The notes under the pieces: model-generated
Seen by the model: only the letters and a program-made list of their open reading frames with translations
Told to the model about the DNA's origin: nothing
Databases searched by the model: none
NCBI GenBank assembly: GCA_031398625.1
Contig: JANNNQ010000019.1
Location: 1 to 8,586, forward strand
Direction: 5' to 3'
Length of the DNA stretch: 8,586 bases
Source of the DNA: CAIUGU01 sp031398625
GTDB taxonomy: Bacteria; Pseudomonadota; Gammaproteobacteria; Steroidobacterales; Steroidobacteraceae
In this document: one piece after another, positions 1-6,356 of the stretch
How positions within the stretch are numbered: position 1 is the first letter of the stretch
How the letters are laid out: every line of letters starts with the position of its first letter
Program-made: the position numbers and the translations under genes

Positions 1-1194
1 GAGGGCGTCGCGCGGCAGGTTTGCCAGCCACCTGCTGACGTTGTTGCCGAACTCCACCCCGCTGACCAGCACGACGTTGGGGGCTCCCGTACCTCGCACG
101 GCATCCAGCATCGCCTGCATGCCGGCAGAGGTCCATGTCACCGTGATGTTCCGGTAGTTGTTGGTGCCGCTGGAGGCGGGATAGTAACTGAACGTGCCCC
201 CGTTCATGAGGGCGCTCCACTCGTCCTGTGGCGAGTTCAGCCCGAAGAAGAACGGCTCGTTGTAGAGCGAGAACATCACGGCGGAATTGGCCATGAACGT
301 CGTGGCGACGGACGTCCAGAAGGCGATGGAATGATCCATGTTTGCCATCTGCGTCTGCACCATGGGACAGGTGTTGCCCGGAGCGGCCCAATGCAGCTCG
401 AGAATGACATGCAGCCCCGCAGCGGTGGCCTGCTGAACCTGCGTCGCAATCGCCGCTCGATAGTTGTCACCCGGGTCGCCGTCACGCGTAACGCCGTCGG
501 TATCGATGCAGGTCAGTCCCAACCACGAAGTTTCGTTCAGCGTAAGGCGAACGGTGTTCGCACCCCAGGCCTTGACTGCAGACCACTTCGGGCCATTGGG
601 CTGCCCTGCCTGCCCGCCGGAGGGATCCGTCGGACTCCAGCCGCCGATTGCAACGAACTCGAAGCCGCTGAAGCTGACGCCTCGCAGCTGCAGCAGGTTG
701 CCGGCCGCATCGATCAGCCGGTTGCCCTTCACGCTCACGGCGGGTGCGGTGGTGGGCGCAGCAGAAGTGATGCTGACGGTGGCAGTGGCGGGTGTTCCGA
801 GCGTCAACGTGTTGGTGGGATTCGTCAGCGCGACATTGAACGTCTTGTCGCTTGAACTCGGCACTGCATTGGTGATCGGCAGCGAGATGGTCTTCGGTGC
901 CGTATCGCCACTGGCCCAGGCAAGCGTGCCGCTTCTGGCGGTGTAGTCGGTACCCGCTATCCCCGTCCCGTTGGCGGTGGCGTAGCCGACGGTCACATCG
1001 CGTGATCCATCAGCGCGATTCACGGTAACCGTCAACAAACCGGTGCTTTGGGCGACGGCATAGCTGCTCGCCGACAGGGAGACCGTGCCTGCCGGCAAGG
1101 GCGGCGCGGGAGGAGCGCTGCTGTCACCTCCGCCTCCGCATCCGGTGAGAAGCAGGACGGCCGCGAGTCCGGGAGCGGTCAATGAGGATGGCAT
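1..1194 (-). CDS. GH5-family glycoside hydrolase lipoprotein with N-terminal Calx-beta domain (partial, C-terminus off the left edge)
   Basis: The 398 visible residues start with a lipoprotein signal: hydrophobic stretch 9-16, lipobox LTGC with the lipidated cysteine at 19, then a Gly/Ser/Pro linker. Residues about 36-146 form a Calx-beta domain (motif GYATANGTGIAGTDYTA near 70-86). From about 153 a glycoside hydrolase family 5 (cellulase-like) barrel begins: LRGVSFSGFE (170-179), ANTVRLTL (212-219), ILELHW (264-269), and SLYNEP (309-314), whose Glu313 should be the acid/base. The nucleophile glutamate lies beyond the edge. Likely role: beta-glucan or related polysaccharide hydrolysis at the cell surface or periplasm, anchored by lipid. 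The start at 1194 has an AGGGG three bases upstream, but its n-region has no Arg or Lys. An in-frame ATG at 1260 adds 22 residues with Lys and Arg, but puts the lipobox cysteine at 41, unusually late. Exact substrate cannot be read from the sequence. Confidence 0.9.
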   Translation of the reverse strand, partial: MPSSLTAPGLAAVLLLTGCGGGGDSSAPPAPPLPAGTVSLSASSYAVAQSTGLLTVTVNRADGSRDVTVGYATANGTGIAGTDYTARSGTLAWASGDTAPKTISLPITNAVPSSSDKTFNVALTNPTNTLTLGTPATATVSITSAAPTTAPAVSVKGNRLIDAAGNLLQLRGVSFSGFEFVAIGGWSPTDPSGGQAGQPNGPKWSAVKAWGANTVRLTLNETSWLGLTCIDTDGVTRDGDPGDNYRAAIATQVQQATAAGLHVILELHWAAPGNTCPMVQTQMANMDHSIAFWTSVATTFMANSAVMFSLYNEPFFFGLNSPQDEWSALMNGGTFSYYPASSGTNNYRNITVTWTSAGMQAMLDAVRGTGAPNVVLVSGVEFGNNVSRWLANLPRDAL

Positions 1195-1356
1195 GAGCCC
1201 CTGCGGTATGAGCCGTCCGAGCTTCGGCCCATGTTGTGGAGTATCGCCGCAAAATGCCATGCCTTCAGCGCGCGCGCTGTTCGGTAGCGAACGCACGCAG
1301 CACATCGCAGGACGCACAGGGATCAGGGGCGTGGCTTGCTGCCGCACTCCGCCTTT

Positions 1357-1376
1357 GCCGGGCCCGTAAGCCCGGC
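1357..1376. repeat. Seven-base-pair GC hairpin
   Basis: GCCGGGC at 1357-1363 and GCCCGGC at 1370-1376 are exact reverse complements around the loop CCGTAA. There is no T-run on either side, so it is not a typical intrinsic terminator. It may be a single REP-like palindrome or only a chance product of high GC. Confidence 0.4.
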
Positions 1377-1439
1377 CTGGCGTCGCGCCGCGCCGCGCAG
1401 GCAGTTCATGACGAACGTCGCGGCAGAGGCCGCTTTGAG

Positions 1440-1445
1440 TACAAT
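1440..1445 (+). promoter_or_regulatory. Possible -10 box for rlmI
   Basis: TACAAT matches five of six bases of the sigma-70 -10 consensus and lies 63 bases before the rlmI start. No recognisable -35 box sits 15-19 bases upstream, and it is not an extended -10. The call rests on the hexamer and its position only. Confidence 0.25.
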
Positions 1446-1459
1446 GCCCGGCCAGATCC

Positions 1460-1501
1460 GAAGGGGAGCCCGCCTCCTCCTTATCTCCTCAAGGCGAAGG
1501 G
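1460..1501 (+). promoter_or_regulatory. rlmI leader with ribosome binding site and an anti-Shine-Dalgarno-like stretch
   Basis: GAAGGG at 1496-1501 lies seven bases before the ATG at 1509 and decides that start. Just upstream, 1476-1483 reads CCTCCTTA, identical to the anti-Shine-Dalgarno core at the 3' end of 16S rRNA. It can pair with AAGGGGAG at 1460-1467 (one bulge) or, through CCTT, with AAGG at 1491-1494 next to the true binding site. The ribosome binding site is well supported; a regulatory switch is speculation. Confidence 0.5.
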
Positions 1502-1508
1502 CCCCTCA

Positions 1509-2741
1509 ATGACCACCCTCGAACCTACTGCCGCCGACCCTGCAGCGGCCGACAGTCCGTTTCCGGGCCTGCGCCTGAAGAACGGCGAAGATCGTCGCCT
1601 GTCAGCGGGGCACCTCTGGATTTTCTCGAACGAAGTGGACACGGCCGCCACGCCGCTGGGCAATTTCGCAAAGGGCGCGATCTGCAGGGTCCTCTCCAGC
1701 CGGGACAAGTTCCTCGGGTATGCGTACGTCAATCCGAACTCCCTGATCTCGGCCCGCATCCTCGGGCGCGACTCGCGCTATCCCCCGGGGCGCTCGCTGC
1801 TGGTCCATCGCCTGCAGGTTGCGATGAGCCTCCGCGAGAGGTTGTACGCCCAGCCGTTCTACCGGCTCGTTTACGGTGAGTCCGATGGTCTGCCGGGCCT
1901 CGTACTCGACCGCTTCGGTGACATCGTGATCGGCCAGATCGCCACCGCCGGCATGGAGGCGATGAAGGACGACATCGTCGCGGCCGTAAACAAGGTGCTG
2001 GCTCCGAAGGCGCTGCTGTGGAAGAACGACAGCGGCGCGCGCGATCTCGAAGGCCTGGCCGCTTACATCGAGACCGCGTTCGGCACGGTCCCCGGCCAGC
2101 TCGAGGTCGAGGAGAACGGGGTCCGCTTCAAGGTGCCGGCGACGACGGGCCAGAAGACCGGCTGGTTCTTCGACCAGGCCGCGAATCGCCGCGCGTTCCT
2201 CAAATACGTGGAGGGGAAGCGGGTACTCGATGTGTTCAGCTACCTCGGTGCCTGGGGATTGAGCGCCGCCCGTGCCGGGGCGAGCGAAGTCACGTGCGTC
2301 GATTCCTCCGCCGCGGCACTCGAGCTGCTGGAGGCCAGCGCCGTGGACAACGGCCTGGGCGTTGCCGCGATCAAGGGCGACGCCTTTACCGTGCTCGAAC
2401 AACTGCATGAGGAGCGGCGCAAGTTCGACGTCGTGGTGATCGATCCGCCCGCCTTCATCAAGCGCAAGAAAGACGGGCCCAAGGGCGAGGCCGCCTACCG
2501 CCGGCTGAACCAGCTCGCCATGCAGCTGCTGGATCGGGATGGCATCCTCGTGTCGTGCTCCTGCTCGTGGCATCTCGAGTCCGACCAGCTGGTGGGGGCG
2601 ATCAACAAGGCGGGCCGCCACGTGAGCCGCTTCGTGCAGATCATCGAGACCGGCGGCCAGGCGCCCGACCATCCGATCCATCCCGCCATTCCCGAGACCC
2701 GGTACCTGAAGGCGTACTTCTGCAGGGTAGTACAGGAATAG
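1509..2741 (+). CDS. rlmI: Class I SAM-dependent 23S rRNA (cytosine) methyltransferase, RlmI family
   Basis: The protein has 410 residues, close to E. coli RlmI (396). RlmI makes 5-methylcytosine at position 1962 of 23S rRNA in the cytoplasm using S-adenosylmethionine. The N-terminal part, about 20-95, fits the RlmI PUA-type domain (RLSAGHLWIFSNEV). The middle has GESDGLPGLVLDR (123-135) and TGQKTGWFFDQAANR (213-227), both family hallmarks. The Rossmann methyltransferase follows: motif I VLDVFSYLGAWG (239-250), acidic CVDSS (263-267), motif IV DPPAF (312-316), and SCSCS (349-353) holding the likely catalytic cysteine. The end, ETRYLKAYFCRV (396-407), also fits. Start chosen at the ATG with GAAGGG seven bases upstream; a longer open frame back to 1236 adds residues with no family resemblance. 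It is followed 88 bases later by lgt on the same strand. The exact target base is inferred from homology. Confidence 0.9.
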   Translation: MTTLEPTAADPAAADSPFPGLRLKNGEDRRLSAGHLWIFSNEVDTAATPLGNFAKGAICRVLSSRDKFLGYAYVNPNSLISARILGRDSRYPPGRSLLVHRLQVAMSLRERLYAQPFYRLVYGESDGLPGLVLDRFGDIVIGQIATAGMEAMKDDIVAAVNKVLAPKALLWKNDSGARDLEGLAAYIETAFGTVPGQLEVEENGVRFKVPATTGQKTGWFFDQAANRRAFLKYVEGKRVLDVFSYLGAWGLSAARAGASEVTCVDSSAAALELLEASAVDNGLGVAAIKGDAFTVLEQLHEERRKFDVVVIDPPAFIKRKKDGPKGEAAYRRLNQLAMQLLDRDGILVSCSCSWHLESDQLVGAINKAGRHVSRFVQIIETGGQAPDHPIHPAIPETRYLKAYFCRVVQE

Positions 2742-2770
2742 GCGGTAGACCGCAGGCCGGAGACTGTAGG

Positions 2771-2776
2771 TAGAAT
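2771..2776 (+). promoter_or_regulatory. Possible -10 box for lgt
   Basis: TAGAAT matches five of six bases of the -10 consensus in the 88-base gap before lgt. The hexamer 17-18 bases upstream is not TTGACA-like, so the -35 is weak or absent. It would give a leader of about 45-50 bases before the proposed TTG start. A small GCGGT/ACCGC hairpin lies at 2742-2753 without a T-run. Confidence 0.25.
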
Positions 2777-2829
2777 TGCACCGCCTTGGCCTGGCTCCAT
2801 CAGACTTTCATTGTTTCTCGCCTACAGCC

Positions 2830-3657
2830 TTGTTCATTTATCCCGACATCGATCCGGTCGCGCTGTCCCTAGGGCCGCTCAAGGTCCGCTGGTATGGGCT
2901 GATGTATGTCATCGGCTTCATCTCGGCGTGGTGGCTGGCCCGCCGGCGTGCGGCGCAGCCCGGTTCAACCTGGCGGCCGGTGGATGTCGATGACCTGATT
3001 TTCTACGCGGCCCTCGGGGTGATCCTGGGTGGGCGGCTGGGCTGGGTCCTGTTCTATGGGCTCGAAGGCATGGCGGACAACCCGCTGCAGGTCCTCAAGG
3101 TGTGGGAGGGCGGCATGTCCTTCCACGGCGGCCTGCTGGGGGTGATGACTGCAATTGCCGTGTTCGCCCGGCAGCGGGGCCGGCACATCGCCGATGTCTT
3201 CGACTTCTCGGCGCCATTGCCGGCCATCGGCCTGCTCGCCGGACGGATCGGGAACTTCATCAATGGCGAGCTCTGGGGCAAGCCGACGGATTTTCCGCTC
3301 GCGTTCATCGTGAATGGCGAAGGCCGGCATGCCTCGCAACTGTACGAAGCGGCCCTCGAAGGCGGGGTGCTGTTCCTGATCCTGTGGTTCTACACGGCGA
3401 AAGCCCGCCCCCGGTACGCGCCATCCGGCCTGTTCCTGCTCGGTTACGGCACGTTCCGCTTCGGGGTGGAGTTCGTGCGCGAACCCGATCTCAATCGCGG
3501 CTACCTGCTGTTTGACTGGGTCACGATGGGCCAGGTCCTGTCCCTCCCCATGATCGCCGCGGGGATCGTCCTGCTGGTCATCGCCCATCGCCGCAAGGAA
3601 GCGAGCGGTAATCTCGCGCACGAACGCCGGGTCGCAGCGGCAGGGAGCGCTGCCTGA
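2830..3657 (+). CDS. lgt: Prolipoprotein diacylglyceryl transferase, probable TTG start
   Basis: Lgt moves diacylglycerol from phosphatidylglycerol to the lipobox cysteine of prolipoproteins in the inner membrane, the first step of lipoprotein maturation. The 275-residue product has the family signature GRIGNFINGELWG at 138-150. By fixed offset from E. coli Lgt, Tyr22, His99, Arg139, Asn142 and Glu147 match Tyr26, His103, Arg143, Asn146 and Glu151; Arg210 in YGTFRF matches the essential Arg239. Several hydrophobic membrane segments are visible (for example 23-36, 57-77, 98-113, 178-189, 237-252). The start is a TTG: the family begins almost exactly with the IYPDIDPVALSLGPLKVRWYG-type sequence, and no ATG or GTG is nearby. 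An upstream in-frame TTG at 2776 adds 18 residues unlike the family, though GTAGG precedes it. No clear ribosome binding site precedes 2830. The stop overlaps the thyA start (TGATG), so the two are co-translated. Confidence 0.93.
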   Translation: MFIYPDIDPVALSLGPLKVRWYGLMYVIGFISAWWLARRRAAQPGSTWRPVDVDDLIFYAALGVILGGRLGWVLFYGLEGMADNPLQVLKVWEGGMSFHGGLLGVMTAIAVFARQRGRHIADVFDFSAPLPAIGLLAGRIGNFINGELWGKPTDFPLAFIVNGEGRHASQLYEAALEGGVLFLILWFYTAKARPRYAPSGLFLLGYGTFRFGVEFVREPDLNRGYLLFDWVTMGQVLSLPMIAAGIVLLVIAHRRKEASGNLAHERRVAAAGSAA

Positions 3658-4451
3658 TGCAGCAGTACCTGGAACTGCTGCGCCTCGTGCGTCATCAGGG
3701 TGTGCGGAAGACGGACCGCACGGGTACGGGCACCCTCTCGGTGTTCGGGCACCAGATGCGCTTCGACCTTGAAGCAGGCTTTCCGCTCGTGACGACCAAG
3801 CAGCTGCATCTCAAGTCGATCGTGCACGAGCTCTTGTGGTTCCTGCGGGGCGAGACCAATGTCGCTTACCTGCGCGAACACGGCGTCACGATCTGGGATG
3901 AGTGGGCCGACGAGAATGGCGAGCTCGGGCCGGTCTACGGCCGGCAGTGGCGGTCCTGGCCGACGCCGGATGGCCGCTACATCGACCAGATGAGCCGCAC
4001 GCTCGACCTCATCCGCCGCGATCCGAACTCGCGACGCATCGTGGTCAGCGCCTGGAACGTCGGCGAACTCGAGCAGATGGCGCTGACTCCCTGTCATGCG
4101 CTGTTCCAGTTCTGGGTCGGCGATGGCCGACTGTCCTGCCAGTTGTACCAGCGCAGCGCCGACGTGTTTCTTGGCGTCCCGTTCAACATCGCGTCCTACG
4201 CCCTGCTGACGCACATGGTGGCGGAGCAGTGTGGCCTGGAAGCCGGCGATTTCATCTGGACCGGCGGCGACTGCCATCTCTATCTCAATCACCTGGAGCA
4301 GGCCGACCTGCAGCTCTCCCGCGAGCCGCATCCGTTGCCGCGTCTCAAGGTCAGGCGCCGGCCGCCATCGATCTTCGAATACGCGTTCGGCGATTTCGAG
4401 ATTGAAGGCTATGCGGCGCATCCCGCGATCAAGGCGCCGATTGCAGTCTGA
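3657..4451 (+). CDS. thyA: Thymidylate synthase
   Basis: ThyA converts dUMP and methylene-tetrahydrofolate to dTMP and dihydrofolate in the cytoplasm. The product is 264 residues, the same length as the E. coli enzyme, and the key residues fall at the same numbers: Arg21 (RTGTGT), Arg126-Arg127 (NSRRIVVSAWN), the nucleophile Cys146 in LTPCHALFQ, Asp169 and Asn177 (SADVFLGVPFN), His207 and Tyr209 (DCHLYL). The C-terminus APIAV is the usual flexible tail. The start ATG shares one base with the lgt stop, and AGGGAG lies nine bases upstream inside lgt. Because ThyA produces dihydrofolate, folA often follows it in related bacteria; here no folA is seen, and the next gene is a SET protein. Confidence 0.97.
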   Translation: MQQYLELLRLVRHQGVRKTDRTGTGTLSVFGHQMRFDLEAGFPLVTTKQLHLKSIVHELLWFLRGETNVAYLREHGVTIWDEWADENGELGPVYGRQWRSWPTPDGRYIDQMSRTLDLIRRDPNSRRIVVSAWNVGELEQMALTPCHALFQFWVGDGRLSCQLYQRSADVFLGVPFNIASYALLTHMVAEQCGLEAGDFIWTGGDCHLYLNHLEQADLQLSREPHPLPRLKVRRRPPSIFEYAFGDFEIEGYAAHPAIKAPIAV

Positions 4452-4475
4452 ACGAGGCAAGGGCAGGGGACTACC

Positions 4476-4493
4476 GGCTTCAGGGAAGCCCTG
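4476..4493 (+). terminator. Weak hairpin after thyA, possible terminator
   Basis: GGCTTC (4476-4481) and GAAGCC (4485-4490) can form a six-pair stem with loop AGG; an overlapping five-pair stem CAGGG/CCCTG (4481-4493) is an alternative. Only a short ATTTA follows rather than a T-run. It begins 24 bases after the thyA stop, so it could end or attenuate the lgt-thyA transcript, but the evidence is modest. The remainder of the thyA-SET gap (4494-4648) shows no gene and no convincing promoter. Confidence 0.3.
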
Positions 4494-4648
4494 ATTTACC
4501 TACAGGTGCCAGGCAAACGGCGGAGCAACTGATTGAAAGACCAGGGTTGAAAATGCGTCGACGGTTTCAGATGGCAGTGTTTCAGGGGTTCCTTGGCCGG
4601 AATCCTGATCCAAAGCCCGGATTTCCCCCATAACCCTTCTGCAGATCA

Positions 4649-5308
4649 ATGCAACGCAAACGCGACATGGCAAAGAAGAAGACGAAGAAGACCGGCAAGA
4701 CGAACAAGTCCGGCAAGAACCCACGCTCGCCGGCGCTGCAGAAGCGCAAATCGGCAGCAGCGAAAGTCTCGTCGACCCCGACTTCCCCGCTGATCGAGGT
4801 GCGCAACTCCGCGATCCATGGCCGCGGTGTGTACGCGAAGCACCGGATCGTGAAGGGCGGACGCATCATCGAATACATGGGCGATCGCGTCACGCATGCC
4901 GAGGCGGATCGCCGCTACGAACTGAAGCCGGAGAACGACGGCCATACGTTCCTGTTCATCGTCGACAAGCGCACGGTGATCGACGGCGGCGTAGGCGGCA
5001 ACGAAGCCCGCTACATCAATCACGGCTGCGACCCGAACTGCGAGACCGTCACCGAGAAGCGCCGGATCTTCATCGAGGCGATCCGTGACATCAAGCCGGG
5101 CGAAGAGTTGTGCTACGACTACCAGCTCACGTGGGAGAGCACGGACGATCCGGAAGAGAACGCACTTTACGCGTGCCGCTGTGGCGCGAAGCAGTGCCGC
5201 GGTTCGATGCTCGATGTCGAGCCGCTCGACAAGAAGAAAAAGAAGCAGGCTGCGAGGAAGGCCGCCGGCAAAGCCGCGAAGAAAACGGCCAGGAAAAGCC
5301 GCAAGTAA
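4649..5308 (+). CDS. SET-domain protein lysine methyltransferase with post-SET motif and lysine-rich tails
   Basis: The 219-residue protein has three parts. Residues 1-45 are a basic, disordered tail (Lys/Thr/Gly/Ser). About 47-165 is a SET domain: HGRGVYA (57-63, cofactor loop), the pseudoknot motif NHGCDPNC (124-131) and GEELCYDY (151-158) with the catalytic-site tyrosine. CRCGAKQC (176-183) has the CxCx4C spacing of a zinc-binding post-SET motif, which with Cys127 would close the lysine channel. Residues 195-219 are a second basic tail of Lys, Ala and Arg containing AARKA (201-205) and TARKS (213-217). SET proteins transfer methyl groups from S-adenosylmethionine to lysine side chains; the substrate here is unknown. 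No signal peptide is seen, so it should act in the cytoplasm. ATG at 4667 (beginning MAKKKTKK) is an equally plausible start; neither has a clear ribosome binding site. It converges on the next gene with a 31-base gap. Confidence 0.88.
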   Translation: MQRKRDMAKKKTKKTGKTNKSGKNPRSPALQKRKSAAAKVSSTPTSPLIEVRNSAIHGRGVYAKHRIVKGGRIIEYMGDRVTHAEADRRYELKPENDGHTFLFIVDKRTVIDGGVGGNEARYINHGCDPNCETVTEKRRIFIEAIRDIKPGEELCYDYQLTWESTDDPEENALYACRCGAKQCRGSMLDVEPLDKKKKKQAARKAAGKAAKKTARKSRK

Positions 5309-5339
5309 AACGACCTGGAAAAGGTAGCGGCGTGCGGCG

Positions 5340-6299
5340 TTACCGCAAGCGATCGGTAGCCGCGATCAGTTCCCGGGTGTTGCCGGCCTCGAATGCGGAA
5401 TGGCCCGCATCTGGCACGACGCGAAAATCGGCTTCAGGCCAGGCCAGGTGCAGATCCCATGCAGACTGCATCGGGCACACGACGTCGTAGCGTCCCTGGA
5501 CGATGACAGCCGGGATATGGCGGATGCGATCGATGTTCTCGAGCAGCAGGTTTTCGCGCGCGAAGAAGCCCTTGTTTACGAAGTAGTGGCATTCGATGCG
5601 CGAGATGGCAATCGCGAAAGCGGCGTCATTCCACTTGCGCAGATTCTCCGCATCCACGTGCAGGAAGCTCGTGGCGGCCTCCCAGATCGACCACGCCCGT
5701 GCTGCTGCCAGCTGTTCGCCAGGATCATTGCCTGTCAGCCGCTTGTGGAACGCGGTGATGAGGTCATGGCGTTCGGCAGAGGGGATGACGGCAACGTAGT
5801 CGGCGTAGTAATCGGGGAACAGGGCATGCGTTCCCGCCTGGTAGAACCACTGCAGTTCCCACTGGCGCAGCAGGAAAATGCCGCGCAACACGAGCGCGGA
5901 CACCCTGTCGGGGTGGCTCTGTGCATAGGCGAGGGCAAGGGTCGAGCCCCACGATCCGCCGAACACCAGCCAGCGCTCGATCCCGAGATGCAGCCGCAGC
6001 TTCTCGATGTCATCGATGAGATGCCAGGTGGTGTTGTCGACGAGGCTCGCGTGAGGGCGGCTGCGGCCGCAGCCACGCTGGTCGAACACGACGATGCGAT
6101 ACGCCTTGGGGTCGAAGAAGCGCCGCGCGCGCCCATCGGCACCTGCCCCGGGACCGCCGTGGAGGAAGACTGCCGGCTTGCCCGCCGGATTGCCGCTTTC
6201 CTCGTAGTAGAGCTCGTGCAGGTCCGAGACCCGCAGGTAGCCGGAGCGGTAGGGTTCGAGGGGAGGGTAGAGCGCGGAGGCAGGCGTAGGTGTCATCAT
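5340..6299 (-). CDS. pip: Proline iminopeptidase (alpha/beta hydrolase, peptidase family S33)
   Basis: This cytoplasmic peptidase removes N-terminal proline from peptides. The 319-residue product matches the usual family length of about 310-320. Visible motifs are YYEESGNPAGKP (31-42), oxyanion-loop HGGPG (47-51), FDQRGCGRS (72-80), nucleophile elbow GGSWGS (114-119) with Ser116, then Asp272 in QGRYDVVCP and His300 in DAGHS, completing the triad. WEAATS (Glu207) and RIECHYF (Glu236) correspond to the glutamates that bind the substrate amino group. Start is the first of two adjacent ATG codons; the open frame continues upstream through the REP-like repeat, but that part is not family-like. There is no clear Shine-Dalgarno sequence. 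It lies downstream of, and in the same direction as, the ABC/DUF3299 genes, but is separated from them by 223 bases with the repeat. Confidence 0.95.
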   Translation of the reverse strand: MMTPTPASALYPPLEPYRSGYLRVSDLHELYYEESGNPAGKPAVFLHGGPGAGADGRARRFFDPKAYRIVVFDQRGCGRSRPHASLVDNTTWHLIDDIEKLRLHLGIERWLVFGGSWGSTLALAYAQSHPDRVSALVLRGIFLLRQWELQWFYQAGTHALFPDYYADYVAVIPSAERHDLITAFHKRLTGNDPGEQLAAARAWSIWEAATSFLHVDAENLRKWNDAAFAIAISRIECHYFVNKGFFARENLLLENIDRIRHIPAVIVQGRYDVVCPMQSAWDLHLAWPEADFRVVPDAGHSAFEAGNTRELIAATDRLR

Positions 6300-6356
6300 T
6301 GCGTGAAAGCTAGCCGAATCGTGCAAAGCCGGCAAACAGGCAGGCGCAGAAGCGAC

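Larger units (their letters stand above)
1195..1508. other. Divergent intergenic region between the GH5 gene and rlmI
   Basis: These 314 bases hold no convincing gene; an open frame runs through them into rlmI, but the residues are Arg/Ala-rich and unlike the family. Visible structure: a 12-base perfect palindrome of alternating GC at 1267-1278, a small hairpin GTTCG/CGAAC at 1279-1292, a GC-only hairpin at 1357-1376, a possible -10 box at 1440-1445 and a purine/pyrimidine-rich rlmI leader at 1460-1501. Both flanking genes must be transcribed outward from here. No clear promoter was found for the minus-strand gene. Confidence 0.6.

Noticed and set aside
331..946. Plus-strand open frames opposite the GH5 gene
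   Set aside because: They are shadows of the Calx-beta and GH5 coding frame.
1236..1508. Upstream in-frame extension of rlmI
   Set aside because: The added 91 residues are Arg/Ala-rich and unlike the RlmI family, and the ATG at 1509 has a well-placed ribosome binding site.
1602..2681. Long minus-strand open frame opposite rlmI
   Set aside because: It is a GC-rich antisense shadow; the plus frame carries complete methyltransferase motifs.
3501..4460. Long minus-strand open frame opposite lgt and thyA
   Set aside because: It crosses two clearly coding genes on the other strand and shows no recognisable domain.
5309..5339. ACCT/AGGT hairpin in the convergent SET-pip gap as a bidirectional terminator
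   Set aside because: The stem has only four pairs and no T-run on either strand.
6307..6335. Possible promoter for pip (TTGCCG, 17 bases, TAGCTT on the minus strand) that would give a nearly leaderless transcript
   Set aside because: The -10 matches only three of six consensus bases and the -35 four of six; too weak to annotate, though the absent Shine-Dalgarno sequence makes it worth remembering.
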